Origin: Shimia gijangensis
GTDB lineage: Bacteria > Pseudomonadota > Alphaproteobacteria > Rhodobacterales > Rhodobacteraceae
Direction: 5' to 3'
NCBI RefSeq assembly: GCF_900142085.1
Contig: NZ_FQZQ01000004.1
Coordinates: forward strand, 62,001 to 126,000
DNA length: 64,000 nucleotides
The notes under the pieces are model-generated. The model had not been told where the DNA came from, ran no database searches, and was given only the letters and a program-made list of their open reading frames with translations. This document shows, piece by piece, positions 1-7,970 of the stretch. Made by a program: the position numbers and the translations under genes. The first letter of the stretch is position 1. The number at the start of each line of letters is the position of its first letter.

Positions 1-567
1 TGGGTCGGGTTGGAAGACATCTATGTAGAGTATCACGACACCGAGTGGGGCGTGCCGGAATATGACAGTCGAACGTTGTGGGAAAAGCTTATCCTTGATG
101 GGTTTCAGGCGGGGCTGAGCTGGATCACGATCCTCAAGAAGCGTGACAATTTTCGCGCGGCTTTTCAGGGGTTTGACCCGAATATCATCGCGACCTGGGG
201 TGAAGAAGACGTGCTGCGATTGTTGCAGGATAAGGGCATCATTCGCCACCGTGGCAAGATCGAGGCAACCATCGGCAACGCCCGTGCCTGGCAAGAGATA
301 GAAGCCCGAGAAGGCTTTGATCGGTTCCTGTGGAAATACGTGGATTATGTGCCGTTGCAGAACACATGGCAGACGCAGGCAGAGGTGCCCGCCTATACGG
401 AATTATCCACTCAAATTTCCAAAGATTTGAAGAAAGCTGGGTTTCGGTTTTGCGGCCCCACAATTGTCTATGCCTTCATGCAGGCGATGGGCATGGTGAA
501 CGATCATCTGATGGAGTGCCCGTGTCACGCGCCTGTCAACGCGCTGCCAAGGCACGACTTTAACTAA
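1..567 (+). CDS. tag: DNA-3-methyladenine glycosylase I (5' end cut by window)
   Basis: Base-excision repair enzyme that removes 3-methyladenine from DNA in the cytoplasm. The frame is open from base 1 (WVGLEDIYVEYHD...), so the real start and the N-terminal Cys of the zinc site lie before the window. The TTG at base 10 is not the start. Visible family features are the YHDTEWGVP segment, the hydrophobic FQAGLSWITIL stretch that lines the base pocket, and the C-terminal HLMECPCH motif carrying His/Cys zinc ligands. The gene converges on the next one with four bases between stop codons. The family call is secure; only the N-terminus is missing. Confidence 0.95.
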   Translation, partial: WVGLEDIYVEYHDTEWGVPEYDSRTLWEKLILDGFQAGLSWITILKKRDNFRAAFQGFDPNIIATWGEEDVLRLLQDKGIIRHRGKIEATIGNARAWQEIEAREGFDRFLWKYVDYVPLQNTWQTQAEVPAYTELSTQISKDLKKAGFRFCGPTIVYAFMQAMGMVNDHLMECPCHAPVNALPRHDFN

Positions 568-571
568 AGGA

Positions 572-1501
572 TCAGGAAAACCCCGGCGTACCTTTGTCTT
601 CGGGATGCTGTTTCAGGTGCGCGGCCTTCATCTTTTCTGCATTCACGCGTTTGCCATCATGTGACCAACCGGGCGGTGCGACCGCGTAGAGCAGGCGTTC
701 ACGCAGAGTCAGGCCGGGGCGGGCCATGTCTTTGAAGATGGCGAGCCATTCGTGAAAGGCGACGCGCAGGGGATTAAAAGTCCCCAAATTGTGCACCAGC
801 CCATAATCCACGCGCTCGCGGTCCAGCTCAGGCACAAAGGTGCCGAACATCTTGTCCCAGATGATAAACACACCCGCATAGTTGCAGTCGAGGTACCGCG
901 GATTGCGGCCGTGGTGAACACGGTGATGGCTGGGGGTGTTCATGATGGCCTCGAACCAGCGGGGCATTTTGCCGATGGCCTCGGTGTGAATCCAGAACTG
1001 ATAGATCAGGTTGAGCCCGCCACAAAACAGCACGATAGCCGGGTGAAACCCGAGCAGGATAAGGGGCGCGCGTACGATCATCATGAATGTGAACGTGCCG
1101 GTCCAAGTCTGCCGCAGGGCCGTGGTGAGATTGTAGTGCTGGCTGGAATGGTGGTTTACATGCGCGGCCCACACCCAACGGATGCGGTGCCCGAACCGAT
1201 GCACCCAATAGTAACGCAGATCATCCAGCACAAAACAAAGGGCAATGATCCACCAGGACGACCCCAGGTCCAGCGGCGTCGCTTTCCACAGGACCATGAA
1301 AAAACCCCATGCGATAAAGCCAAGAAGAATGCCGCTGACCACGCTGCCTGCGCCCATGACCAAGGATGTCACCGCATCTTTGGTCTCATACCGCCCGCCA
1401 CGGCCTTTGATGCTGATCCACAATAGCTCGATCAGGATGGCGGCGATGAAAAACGGCACCGCGAGATTGGTGACATCGGGGTAACTGAGTTGATCGGTCA
1501 T
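572..1501 (-). CDS. Sterol desaturase / fatty acid hydroxylase family membrane protein
   Basis: A 309-residue integral membrane protein of the di-iron fatty acid hydroxylase superfamily. The histidine clusters expected of the family are present: HRFGH, HVNHH and HRVHH, plus a preceding SHH. Hydrophobic segments lie near residues 12-32, 45-75, 85-95 and 140-165. Enzymes of this family hydroxylate or desaturate lipids; the substrate here cannot be told from sequence. The start overlaps the stop of the upstream small membrane protein by four bases (ATGA), so the two are probably co-transcribed and translationally coupled. Confidence 0.88.
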   Translation of the reverse strand: MTDQLSYPDVTNLAVPFFIAAILIELLWISIKGRGGRYETKDAVTSLVMGAGSVVSGILLGFIAWGFFMVLWKATPLDLGSSWWIIALCFVLDDLRYYWVHRFGHRIRWVWAAHVNHHSSQHYNLTTALRQTWTGTFTFMMIVRAPLILLGFHPAIVLFCGGLNLIYQFWIHTEAIGKMPRWFEAIMNTPSHHRVHHGRNPRYLDCNYAGVFIIWDKMFGTFVPELDRERVDYGLVHNLGTFNPLRVAFHEWLAIFKDMARPGLTLRERLLYAVAPPGWSHDGKRVNAEKMKAAHLKQHPEDKGTPGFS

Positions 1502-1887
1502 GCGTCGTTTACCAGTGTTTTCCAGGTGCTGAGATTGGGTTCTCTCAAAACTACATCCACATGTGGCGCGGCAAAATCCGGCATGTCAAAAGACAGCCCT
1601 TTGGAGGTTTCGCGCACGGCGGCCCGCTTTATGCCCCGCGCAACAGTGTCATCGCCAAAGCACCAGACGAGGCCCGTGTTGTTGTGGGTCGTGACCAAAG
1701 CCGCTTTTCGGTCATTGCTGAGGAGCGCGGAAACCGGCACCGAGTTTGGAAAAGCACGTTTCCACGCCGCCAGTGCGTCGGTCTCGTTGGTGAGGGTCCT
1801 GGGCGCTGTCCGGCCCATGAGGTGCAGCAAAACCGCAATCCCGATGATGCCGATCACCACCATTGGCCCCAGAATATGCAACGGCAT
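1498..1887 (-). CDS. Small single-pass membrane protein of unknown function
   Basis: A 129-residue protein with one N-terminal membrane segment (about residues 4-24, ILGPMVVIGIIGIAVLLHL) and a soluble domain of about 100 residues. I chose the ATG at 1887 because GGGAGAG precedes it at normal spacing; an in-frame start at 1917 has none. It overlaps the downstream hydroxylase-family gene by ATGA. I do not recognise a domain. The partnership with a membrane lipid enzyme suggests, by inference only, a membrane-associated accessory role. Confidence 0.7.
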   Translation of the reverse strand: MPLHILGPMVVIGIIGIAVLLHLMGRTAPRTLTNETDALAAWKRAFPNSVPVSALLSNDRKAALVTTHNNTGLVWCFGDDTVARGIKRAAVRETSKGLSFDMPDFAAPHVDVVLREPNLSTWKTLVNDA

Positions 1888-2047
1888 GGTCTCTCTCCCT
1901 TGGGGCGATAAGGCCAAAGGGTGCGCGTCGTGTCAAAGGTGGCGTGGGGTCAAGATAGGCCGCAGGTTAGGCGGGGCGGCTTGAGAACGTCGGCTCTGCG
2001 CGGGCAAAGCTTCTGTTCTCAAAGACACATCGAAGGTTTGCTTTCGG

Positions 2048-3217
2048 CTATGCCCTTTTGACCGCTTCGACAAATCGGGCGATCTCATCTTGCGTGTTAA
2101 AGTAATGTACCGAGGCTCTTGTCATCGACATGAGGCCACGCGGTTCAAGATCAAGACGCGCATAAGGCATTGCAGAGACCGACACATTTATCCCGTCGGC
2201 GCGGAGACGCTCCTCAACAGCGGCGGGTTCAGCTCCGGCCTTTGTGAATGTGACAATCCCACATTTCTGCTGACCCAGATCATGCACAGAAACACCTTTT
2301 ATGCCTTCGAGCGCATCACGTAGATCCTGGGCAAGCATCGCCACCCGCGTTTCTATGTTTGAGAGGCCAATTTTTCGCGCATACCGTACCGCTTCCATCA
2401 GGCCAACGCGGCCAGCGACGTAGCTTTCCCAATTCTCAAATCGCTTTGCACCATCAACAAATGCAAAGTTGTTCGCTTCGGTCCAATTTGCAGACAGGAG
2501 GTCAATGAAAGGTGGGTCGATCTGATCGATGATGCCCTTTCTAACGTACAGAAAACCTGTCCCTCTTGGACCTCGTAAAAACTTCCTACCCGTTCCTGAC
2601 AGGATATCGCAGCCGATCTCGGCGACATCTACGTTGATTTGCCCGACGGATTGGCAGGCATCCAGTAAGTACAGAATACCGTGTTTTCGCGCGATTTTTC
2701 CAACCTCGGCGGCAGGATTCACCAAGCCGCCCTGCGTCGGAACATGCGTTATCGCCACCAACTTCGTCTTTGGGCCTATCATGCCATCCAACGCATCGAC
2801 ATCAATCTGGCCGAACTCATCTGAAGGCACGAGATCAATCTCAAACCCAAGTCGGCGTGACTGTTGCAAAAGCGCGAGGTAATTGGACGCGTATTCGGAA
2901 CCGTGGGTGATGACCCTGTCTCCGGGTTCCAAATGCAGACCGTAGAACGCCATGTCCCAGGCGCGGGTCGCATTCTCGACAAACGCGATCTCATCAGGAT
3001 CGGCGTTCAGAAGGCCTGCGAATTCGGTATAGAATGCTTGTAAGTCGCCTTGTGCCCGCCTTTCAGCTTCGTATCCGCCGACCTCGTTCTCGTCGCGCAA
3101 AACACGCTGCAGCGCGCTAAAAACCGGCGTGGGCATGAGCGACGAACCTGCATTGTTGAAGTGCAGAACCTTTTCGCAACTCGGAGTATCCAAACGAACT
3201 TTATTAATATCTATCAT
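2048..3217 (-). CDS. Class V aminotransferase-like PLP enzyme (cysteine desulfurase-like)
   Basis: A 389-residue fold-type I PLP enzyme of the class V aminotransferase/cysteine desulfurase superfamily. The segment LHFNNAGSSLMPTPV near the N-terminus and SGTGRKFLRGPRGTGF, with the PLP-binding lysine and the following RGPRG, are typical of SufS/CsdA-like and isopenicillin N epimerase-like members. LLDACQSVGQ holds the cofactor-binding Asp. I chose the ATG at 3217 over an in-frame TTG at 3253. No suf or isc genes are adjacent, so a role in Fe-S assembly is not supported; many such stand-alone enzymes have unknown substrates. Confidence 0.88.
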   Translation of the reverse strand: MIDINKVRLDTPSCEKVLHFNNAGSSLMPTPVFSALQRVLRDENEVGGYEAERRAQGDLQAFYTEFAGLLNADPDEIAFVENATRAWDMAFYGLHLEPGDRVITHGSEYASNYLALLQQSRRLGFEIDLVPSDEFGQIDVDALDGMIGPKTKLVAITHVPTQGGLVNPAAEVGKIARKHGILYLLDACQSVGQINVDVAEIGCDILSGTGRKFLRGPRGTGFLYVRKGIIDQIDPPFIDLLSANWTEANNFAFVDGAKRFENWESYVAGRVGLMEAVRYARKIGLSNIETRVAMLAQDLRDALEGIKGVSVHDLGQQKCGIVTFTKAGAEPAAVEERLRADGINVSVSAMPYARLDLEPRGLMSMTRASVHYFNTQDEIARFVEAVKRA

Positions 3218-3372
3218 GCCGTACTTTCTTTTCCGCGAGATGTAGCAACGCAAGAGAATGAAAACAACTTATTGGAGCGGGGTCACCAGGTTTCGGGCAT
3301 TCGCTACACCGCAGAGTTTTGGCGCAATGGACTCAAAGCAGACCCTGATCGTGTTTTGGCTAAGTAACACTT

Positions 3373-3451
3373 GAGTGCCCGCCCCGAGCGCAAGCGAGGC
3401 CATGCCCAACTCTTTTGAGGGCATCTTTGATGGCACTCTAAAAGGGGCGGG
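3373..3451. repeat. Structured intergenic element with nested inverted repeats
   Basis: GAGTGCC (3373-3379) pairs with GGCACTC (3432-3438), or CCCGCCCC (3378-3385) with GGGGCGGG (3444-3451). An inner ATGCCC (3402-3407) pairs with GGGCAT (3419-3424). The element follows the tlpA stop on the minus strand and precedes the aminotransferase-like gene. It may act as a tlpA terminator or be a dispersed Rhodobacterales intergenic repeat. A plus-strand open frame across it appears to be non-coding. Confidence 0.45.
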
Positions 3452-3455
3452 AGGG

Positions 3456-4052
3456 CTAGCGGGTGGTTTTTATGACGTTTTCAAGGATCGCTTTGGCCGA
3501 GGCCCCGGACCAGTCGGCGTCGCCGGTCATGCGGGCGATCTCACGGCCCTCGCGGTCAATCAGCACGGTGGCGGGTAGGCCAAGGACGGACATTTCGCGG
3601 GAAATTTCCTGTTTGGGGTCGCGGTAAAGCGGCAGGTTGTCGACGCCAATGTCATCAAAGAACTTTTGCATGGCGGGCGGCGCGTTGCGGCCCGTGGCCA
3701 GTGTCACCACCTGAAAATCCTCGCCGCCCAATTCACGCTGGAGTTCTGCCAGCATGGGCATTTCTTTGCGACAGGGCGCGCACCATGTGGCCCAGAAGTT
3801 CAACAGGACCACCTGGCCTTGGTAATCTGCCAAAGATTTGGCGCTGCCGTCGACGGTGGTAAAGGGTTTTGTCGAGGTCGCGCGCACCTCGGAATGGAAG
3901 TTTAGCTTCTTCATGTCCCCGGTCCGAAGGGCGGCGGCGGCGCTCATATCCGGGGCAGCGCCACTGGTGGCCGGGTCGCGCATCGCAACAAAGGCGATCG
4001 CTGCAATTGCACAGGCGGCAAGGGCCATGTAAACCAGCACGGACTTCGACAT
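3456..4052 (-). CDS. tlpA: Membrane-anchored TlpA-type thiol-disulfide oxidoreductase
   Basis: A 198-residue thioredoxin-fold protein with an uncleaved N-terminal membrane anchor (about residues 5-24), placing the catalytic domain in the periplasm. The active site is Cys91-Ala-Pro-Cys94 in [14 protein letters not shown]; a cis-Pro segment ([11 protein letters not shown]) follows. TlpA proteins reduce periplasmic disulfides, often for cytochrome oxidase or cytochrome c maturation. It is divergent from argH with 26 bases between start codons, so the two promoters must overlap the coding regions or share the gap. The gene symbol denotes the family. Confidence 0.9.
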   Translation of the reverse strand: MSKSVLVYMALAACAIAAIAFVAMRDPATSGAAPDMSAAAALRTGDMKKLNFHSEVRATSTKPFTTVDGSAKSLADYQGQVVLLNFWATWCAPCRKEMPMLAELQRELGGEDFQVVTLATGRNAPPAMQKFFDDIGVDNLPLYRDPKQEISREMSVLGLPATVLIDREGREIARMTGDADWSGASAKAILENVIKTTR

Positions 4053-4078
4053 TTATTATTCCCTCCAAAGGGCAGATC

Positions 4079-5470
4079 ATGACCAAAGACACCTCGAACC
4101 AGATGTGGGGCGGCCGTTTTGCCGCGGGACCGGACGCGATCATGGAGGCAATCAATGCCTCGATCGGGTTCGATCAGCGGATGGCAGCACAAGACATCGC
4201 TGGCTCTCGGGCCCATGCGGCGATGCTTGGCCAGACGGGCATCATCACAGATAACGATGCCGACGCCATTCGGGAAGGCCTGCTCACCGTCTTGTCAGAG
4301 ATAGACAGCGGAAATTTCGCGTTTTCCACGGCGCTGGAAGATATTCACATGAATGTTGAGGCGCGCCTGAAAGACCTTGTTGGCGAACCGGCGGGACGTT
4401 TGCATACTGGCCGGTCACGTAACGATCAGGTGGCAACCGATTTCAAGCTATGGGTGCGCGACCAGATGGACGCCGCCATTTCAGGTATCAACGCGCTGAT
4501 TGGCGCACTTCTGGCGCAAGCCGAAGCCGGGGCAGACTGGGTGATGCCGGGTTTTACCCATCTGCAGACCGCTCAACCGGTCACATGGGGGCATCACATG
4601 ATGGCCTATGTCGAAATGTTTGGCCGGGACATGAGCCGTTTTGAGGATGCGCGCAAACGCATGAACGAATCGCCTTTGGGTGCAGCAGCACTGGCAGGTA
4701 CGTCTTTCCCGATTGATCGGCATATGACAGCCGAGGCGCTGGGCTTTGACCGTCCGGCAGCCAATTCGCTGGATGCGGTGTCGGATCGCGATTTTGCGCT
4801 GGAGTTTCTCGCGGTGTCTTCAATTTGTGCGATGCACTTGTCGCGCTTTGCCGAAGAACTGGTGATCTGGTCCTCGGCGCAGTTCCGCTTTGTGACCCTG
4901 TCGGATCGCTTTTCAACCGGATCGTCCATTATGCCACAAAAGAAGAATCCGGATGCAGCCGAGTTGATCCGTGCCAAGATCGGCCGGATTTTTGGCGCGA
5001 ACACTGCGCTGATGATGGTGATGAAGGGCCTGCCGCTGGCCTATTCCAAGGACATGCAGGAAGACAAAGAACAGGTGTTTGATGCCGCAGACAACCTGAT
5101 GCTGGCGCTGGCCGCGATGCAGGGTATGGTCAAAGACATGACGGCCAATTGCGACAGTCTTGAGGCGGCGGCGGGCAGTGGTTTTTCAACCGCAACCGAT
5201 CTGGCCGATTGGCTGGTGCGGGCGCTGAACATGCCGTTTCGCGACGCCCATCATGTCACAGGTTCACTGGTAGCCATGGCTGAATCCCGCAACTGTGATT
5301 TGCCGGACCTCAGTCTGGAAGATATGAAATCTGTACACGAGGCCATAACGGCGGACGTGTTTGAAGTTTTGGGTGTGCACAACTCGGTGGCGTCTCGTAC
5401 GTCTTACGGAGGAACGGCACCTGAGCAAGTTAAAGCGCAGGTCGCTTTGTGGAAGGACCGGATCAGTTGA
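4079..5470 (+). CDS. argH: Argininosuccinate lyase
   Basis: The last step of arginine synthesis: cleavage of argininosuccinate to arginine and fumarate, in the cytoplasm as a tetramer. The 463-residue product has the fumarase/aspartase signature [12 protein letters not shown] around residues 280-291, with the flexible-loop serine, and the N-terminal MWGGRF and HMNVE segments typical of ArgH. The frame is open further upstream, but the ATG at 4079, matching the family's N-terminus, is the right start. A small lipoprotein gene begins inside its stop codon (TTGA overlap). Confidence 0.98.
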   Translation: MTKDTSNQMWGGRFAAGPDAIMEAINASIGFDQRMAAQDIAGSRAHAAMLGQTGIITDNDADAIREGLLTVLSEIDSGNFAFSTALEDIHMNVEARLKDLVGEPAGRLHTGRSRNDQVATDFKLWVRDQMDAAISGINALIGALLAQAEAGADWVMPGFTHLQTAQPVTWGHHMMAYVEMFGRDMSRFEDARKRMNESPLGAAALAGTSFPIDRHMTAEALGFDRPAANSLDAVSDRDFALEFLAVSSICAMHLSRFAEELVIWSSAQFRFVTLSDRFSTGSSIMPQKKNPDAAELIRAKIGRIFGANTALMMVMKGLPLAYSKDMQEDKEQVFDAADNLMLALAAMQGMVKDMTANCDSLEAAAGSGFSTATDLADWLVRALNMPFRDAHHVTGSLVAMAESRNCDLPDLSLEDMKSVHEAITADVFEVLGVHNSVASRTSYGGTAPEQVKAQVALWKDRIS

Positions 5471-5634
5471 GAATACTTGCGAGCCTTTCCAGTTTGATTT
5501 TTGTGGCGGCCTGCAACACAGGTGGCACGTATTATCCTGAGTATCCGAGCTCGTCCAATGCGGCCTCAACGCCGCAAACCGGGATCACCGTCAGCGGGTC
5601 TGCCAGGATAGGTGGCGTTTACGGGCCGAAGTAG
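5467..5634 (+). CDS. Small lipoprotein overlapping the argH stop
   Basis: A 55-residue predicted lipoprotein. The TTG start at 5467 shares bases with the argH stop (TTGA), implying translational coupling. The product starts [16 protein letters not shown], a short signal peptide with lipobox VAAC. The mature chain is Ser/Thr/Gly-rich and ends [12 protein letters not shown]. No domain is recognised. Two further tiny lipoproteins follow before lysA. Confidence 0.65.
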   Translation: MRILASLSSLIFVAACNTGGTYYPEYPSSSNAASTPQTGITVSGSARIGGVYGPK

Positions 5635-5690
5635 AATTCTTGACAAAATGATGCACCAAGCCAGCTGATGATGTGCGATAGGAGAGCAAG

Positions 5691-5828
5691 ATGAAGACTG
5701 TTGTTATTTTAATTGGAGCTTTGCTTGTTTTGTCAGCGTGCCAAACGACAACTCAGCAGCCCGCTCGTCCCGGATATAGTGCAAGCGGCACCTGCATGGG
5801 TGGCGCCAATTGTGGCTGGGGCCGGTAA
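5691..5828 (+). CDS. Very small lipoprotein (45 residues)
   Basis: ATG at 5691 follows AGGAGAG at good spacing. The product begins MKTVVILIGALLVLSAC, a clear lipoprotein signal with lipobox LSAC. The mature part is 29 residues, Gly/Gln/Thr-rich, with two further cysteines (GTCMGGANCGWGR). It is easily missed because of its length. Function unknown; probably exported and lipid-anchored. Confidence 0.65.
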   Translation: MKTVVILIGALLVLSACQTTTQQPARPGYSASGTCMGGANCGWGR

Positions 5829-5920
5829 CCTCTGAACACATGCGATCATAGTTCGGGGTCTTTTCCGGGCAGCGAGAAACGTGTAAAACTTGATTTTGTC
5901 ACATCTGCGAGGACAGAATC

Positions 5921-6118
5921 ATGCGAAATGTTGCGGCCTTGGGTTTGGTTGTGTTTTTGGCCGCTTGCGGTGCCGACGGTGAACCTGTGACCCCCACGAT
6001 GAATAGTCATATTGGTGTCACAAGCGACGGAGTCTATGGGTCCACAACGATTGGGATCCATGATGGACCAATCTCTATTACAATTGGTGCTTCGAATGGA
6101 TGCTATCGCTGTTGGTGA
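5921..6118 (+). CDS. Small lipoprotein (65 residues)
   Basis: Starts MRNVAALGLVVFLAAC, a lipoprotein signal with lipobox LAAC; GAGGACAG precedes the ATG. The mature part contains a Gly/Ile/Ser-rich stretch (GVTSDGVYGSTTIGIHDG) and ends with a Cys pair (GCYRCW). The GVYG core recalls the C-terminus of the first lipoprotein in this trio, so they may be distant paralogues. No function can be assigned. Confidence 0.65.
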   Translation: MRNVAALGLVVFLAACGADGEPVTPTMNSHIGVTSDGVYGSTTIGIHDGPISITIGASNGCYRCW

Positions 6119-6185
6119 GGCACCTGATTTTTTGCTGAAAGCGCGAATGGCCTAGTTTCTCATGACGGAACCAAAGGATAAACGA

Positions 6186-6503
6186 ATGTCATTGTTGCGG
6201 CTGATGTATTTGGGATTGGCGATTTGGGGGGCCGTGCACCCTATGTACCATTTCTTGCCGTGGCTTCAGGAAAATAACTTTGATATCAATGCCTTGATCT
6301 CGGCCTGGAAAGCCAATGCCGCTGTAGCCGGCCTGTATTGGGACCTTGTCATTGCGGCCGTTGCCCTGACAATCTGGGTGCTGGCCGAGGTGGCCGTGCG
6401 GCGCAATTGGCTTGCCTTGATCGCCATTCCGGTGACGTTTGGGGTTGGGGTAAGCTGTGGTTTTCCGCTGTATCTGTTTTTACGCTCGCGTCCCATTCGC
6501 TAG
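6186..6503 (+). CDS. DUF2834 family membrane protein
   Basis: A 105-residue integral membrane protein with three hydrophobic segments and the N-terminal pattern LMYLGLAIWGAVHPMYHF seen in DUF2834 proteins. I chose the ATG at 6186 because AAGGA precedes it; an upstream ATG at 6162 has no visible ribosome site and adds eight charged residues. Function unknown. It precedes lysA with about 170 bases between, holding a hairpin and a dispersed repeat. Confidence 0.8.
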   Translation: MSLLRLMYLGLAIWGAVHPMYHFLPWLQENNFDINALISAWKANAAVAGLYWDLVIAAVALTIWVLAEVAVRRNWLALIAIPVTFGVGVSCGFPLYLFLRSRPIR

Positions 6504-6541
6504 GGTCAATTGAGCGCCTGACGGCGCGCAGGATGTCTCGT

Positions 6542-6562
6542 CAACAGACCAGAGGTCTGTTG
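6542..6562 (+). terminator. Hairpin between DUF2834 gene and lysA
   Basis: CAACAGACC (6542-6550) and GGTCTGTTG (6554-6562) form a perfect 9-bp stem with an AGA loop. There is no immediate T-run, but the following repeat supplies TATTTTTT about 25 bases later. It may terminate the argH-side transcript or be part of the repeat module that follows. Confidence 0.45.
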
Positions 6563-6570
6563 TCTCGGAC

Positions 6571-6604
6571 GGCCTCTGGCAGGAGTATTTTTTACAAGGT
6601 GAAG
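6571..6604 (+). repeat. Dispersed intergenic repeat, copy 1 (upstream of lysA)
   Basis: A 34-base segment starting GGCCTCTGGCAGGAGTATTT and ending ACAAGGTGAAG. A second copy lies at 44325-44357 on the other strand, upstream of deoD, with about 28 of 33 positions identical. Both sit after a hairpin and 65-70 bases before a start codon. Confidence 0.7.
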
Positions 6605-6673
6605 ACGGGTTGTTGAACCAGTCGCCCCCTGTGTCTATGAGAAACGGGATTGTACCGTGGGACGGGACCGAAC

Positions 6674-7939
6674 ATGGATCATTTTCTATATCGTGATGGC
6701 GCGCTTTTTGCGGAAGACGTGCCGGTGGCGGAGATTTCGGCAGAGGTCGGCACGCCATTTTACTGCTACTCCACGGCCACGCTGGAACGTCATTTCCGTC
6801 TGTTTGACGAGGCGCTGGAGGGGATGGAGCATCTTGTCTGTTATGCCATGAAGGCGGCCAGCAATCAGGCGATCCTGAAAACTCTGGCGGCGCTGGGTGC
6901 GGGCATGGATGTGGTGTCTGGCGGAGAATATGCCCGCGCGATTGCGGCGGGTGTTCCGGGGGACCGCATTGTGTTTTCCGGGGTTGGAAAGACGGACGGC
7001 GAAATTCGAGCCGCCCTAAGTGGCGGCATTCGTCAGTTTAACGTAGAATCCGAGCCGGAAATGGCGGTGATTAATCAGGTCGCGGTCGAGCTGGGGGTAG
7101 TTGCCCCGATCACGGTTCGGGTGAACCCGGATGTGGATGCCAAAACCCATGCCAAGATTGCCACCGGGAAGTCCGAAAACAAGTTTGGCATTCCAATCAG
7201 TCGCGCCCGCGAGGTCTATGCCCATGCTGCCAGCCTGCCCGGTCTGAAGGTGATCGGGATTGATGTGCACATTGGCAGCCAGCTCACCCAGTTGGAACCG
7301 TTTCGGCAGGCCTATCAAAAGGTGGCAGAGTTGACAGAAGTGCTGCGCGCTGACGGACATGACATTCATCGTCTCGATCTGGGTGGGGGATTGGGTATTC
7401 CTTATACGCGGTCAAATGATGCGCCGCCGTTGCCGACGGAATATGGCGCGCTGATCAAAGACACGCTGGGCCATCTGGGGTGTGAGATTGAGATTGAACC
7501 GGGACGTCTGATTGCGGGCAATGCGGGTATCATGGTCAGCAAAGTTATCTACGTAAAAGAAGGCGAAGGGCGCGCGTTCATGATTGTGGACGGGGCGATG
7601 AATGATCTGATTCGTCCGGCCATGTATGAGGCCCATCATGACATTATTCCGGTGGCCGAAGCTCTACCCGGCGAAGAAAAACAAACCTATGACATCGTCG
7701 GGCCGATCTGTGAATCCGGAGACACATTTGCCAAGGAACGCACTATGGAGCCGGTGTCTGCGGGCGACCTGATCGCGTTCCGAAGTGCCGGGGCATATGG
7801 TGCTGTGATGGCCAGCGAGTACAACTCGCGCCCGCTGATTCCCGAGGTTTTGGTCAATGGGGATCAATTTGCGGTTATCCGCCGACGTCCGACCTTGGAC
7901 GAAATGATAAATCGAGATACCATCCCTGAGTGGCTGTGA
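6674..7939 (+). CDS. lysA: Diaminopimelate decarboxylase
   Basis: Converts meso-diaminopimelate to L-lysine, the last step of lysine synthesis. The 421-residue product is a fold-type III PLP enzyme: Lys60 in CYAMKAASN binds PLP, the HIGSQ segment and GGGLG lie in the barrel, and GPICESGDTFAKER carries the catalytic Cys and a substrate-binding Glu. The ATG at 6674 gives the family N-terminus MDHFLYRDGALFAEDV; an in-frame TTG at 6650 is less likely. A large TIGR02302 protein gene follows 31 bases downstream, a common Rhodobacterales neighbour. Confidence 0.97.
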   Translation: MDHFLYRDGALFAEDVPVAEISAEVGTPFYCYSTATLERHFRLFDEALEGMEHLVCYAMKAASNQAILKTLAALGAGMDVVSGGEYARAIAAGVPGDRIVFSGVGKTDGEIRAALSGGIRQFNVESEPEMAVINQVAVELGVVAPITVRVNPDVDAKTHAKIATGKSENKFGIPISRAREVYAHAASLPGLKVIGIDVHIGSQLTQLEPFRQAYQKVAELTEVLRADGHDIHRLDLGGGLGIPYTRSNDAPPLPTEYGALIKDTLGHLGCEIEIEPGRLIAGNAGIMVSKVIYVKEGEGRAFMIVDGAMNDLIRPAMYEAHHDIIPVAEALPGEEKQTYDIVGPICESGDTFAKERTMEPVSAGDLIAFRSAGAYGAVMASEYNSRPLIPEVLVNGDQFAVIRRRPTLDEMINRDTIPEWL

Positions 7940-7970
7940 GGCACAACGCCTCGGCACTTTGGGATGACGC

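Noticed and set aside
3375-3578. A 67-codon plus-strand frame
   Set aside because: It runs over the structured repeat and then antisense into tlpA; no ribosome site.
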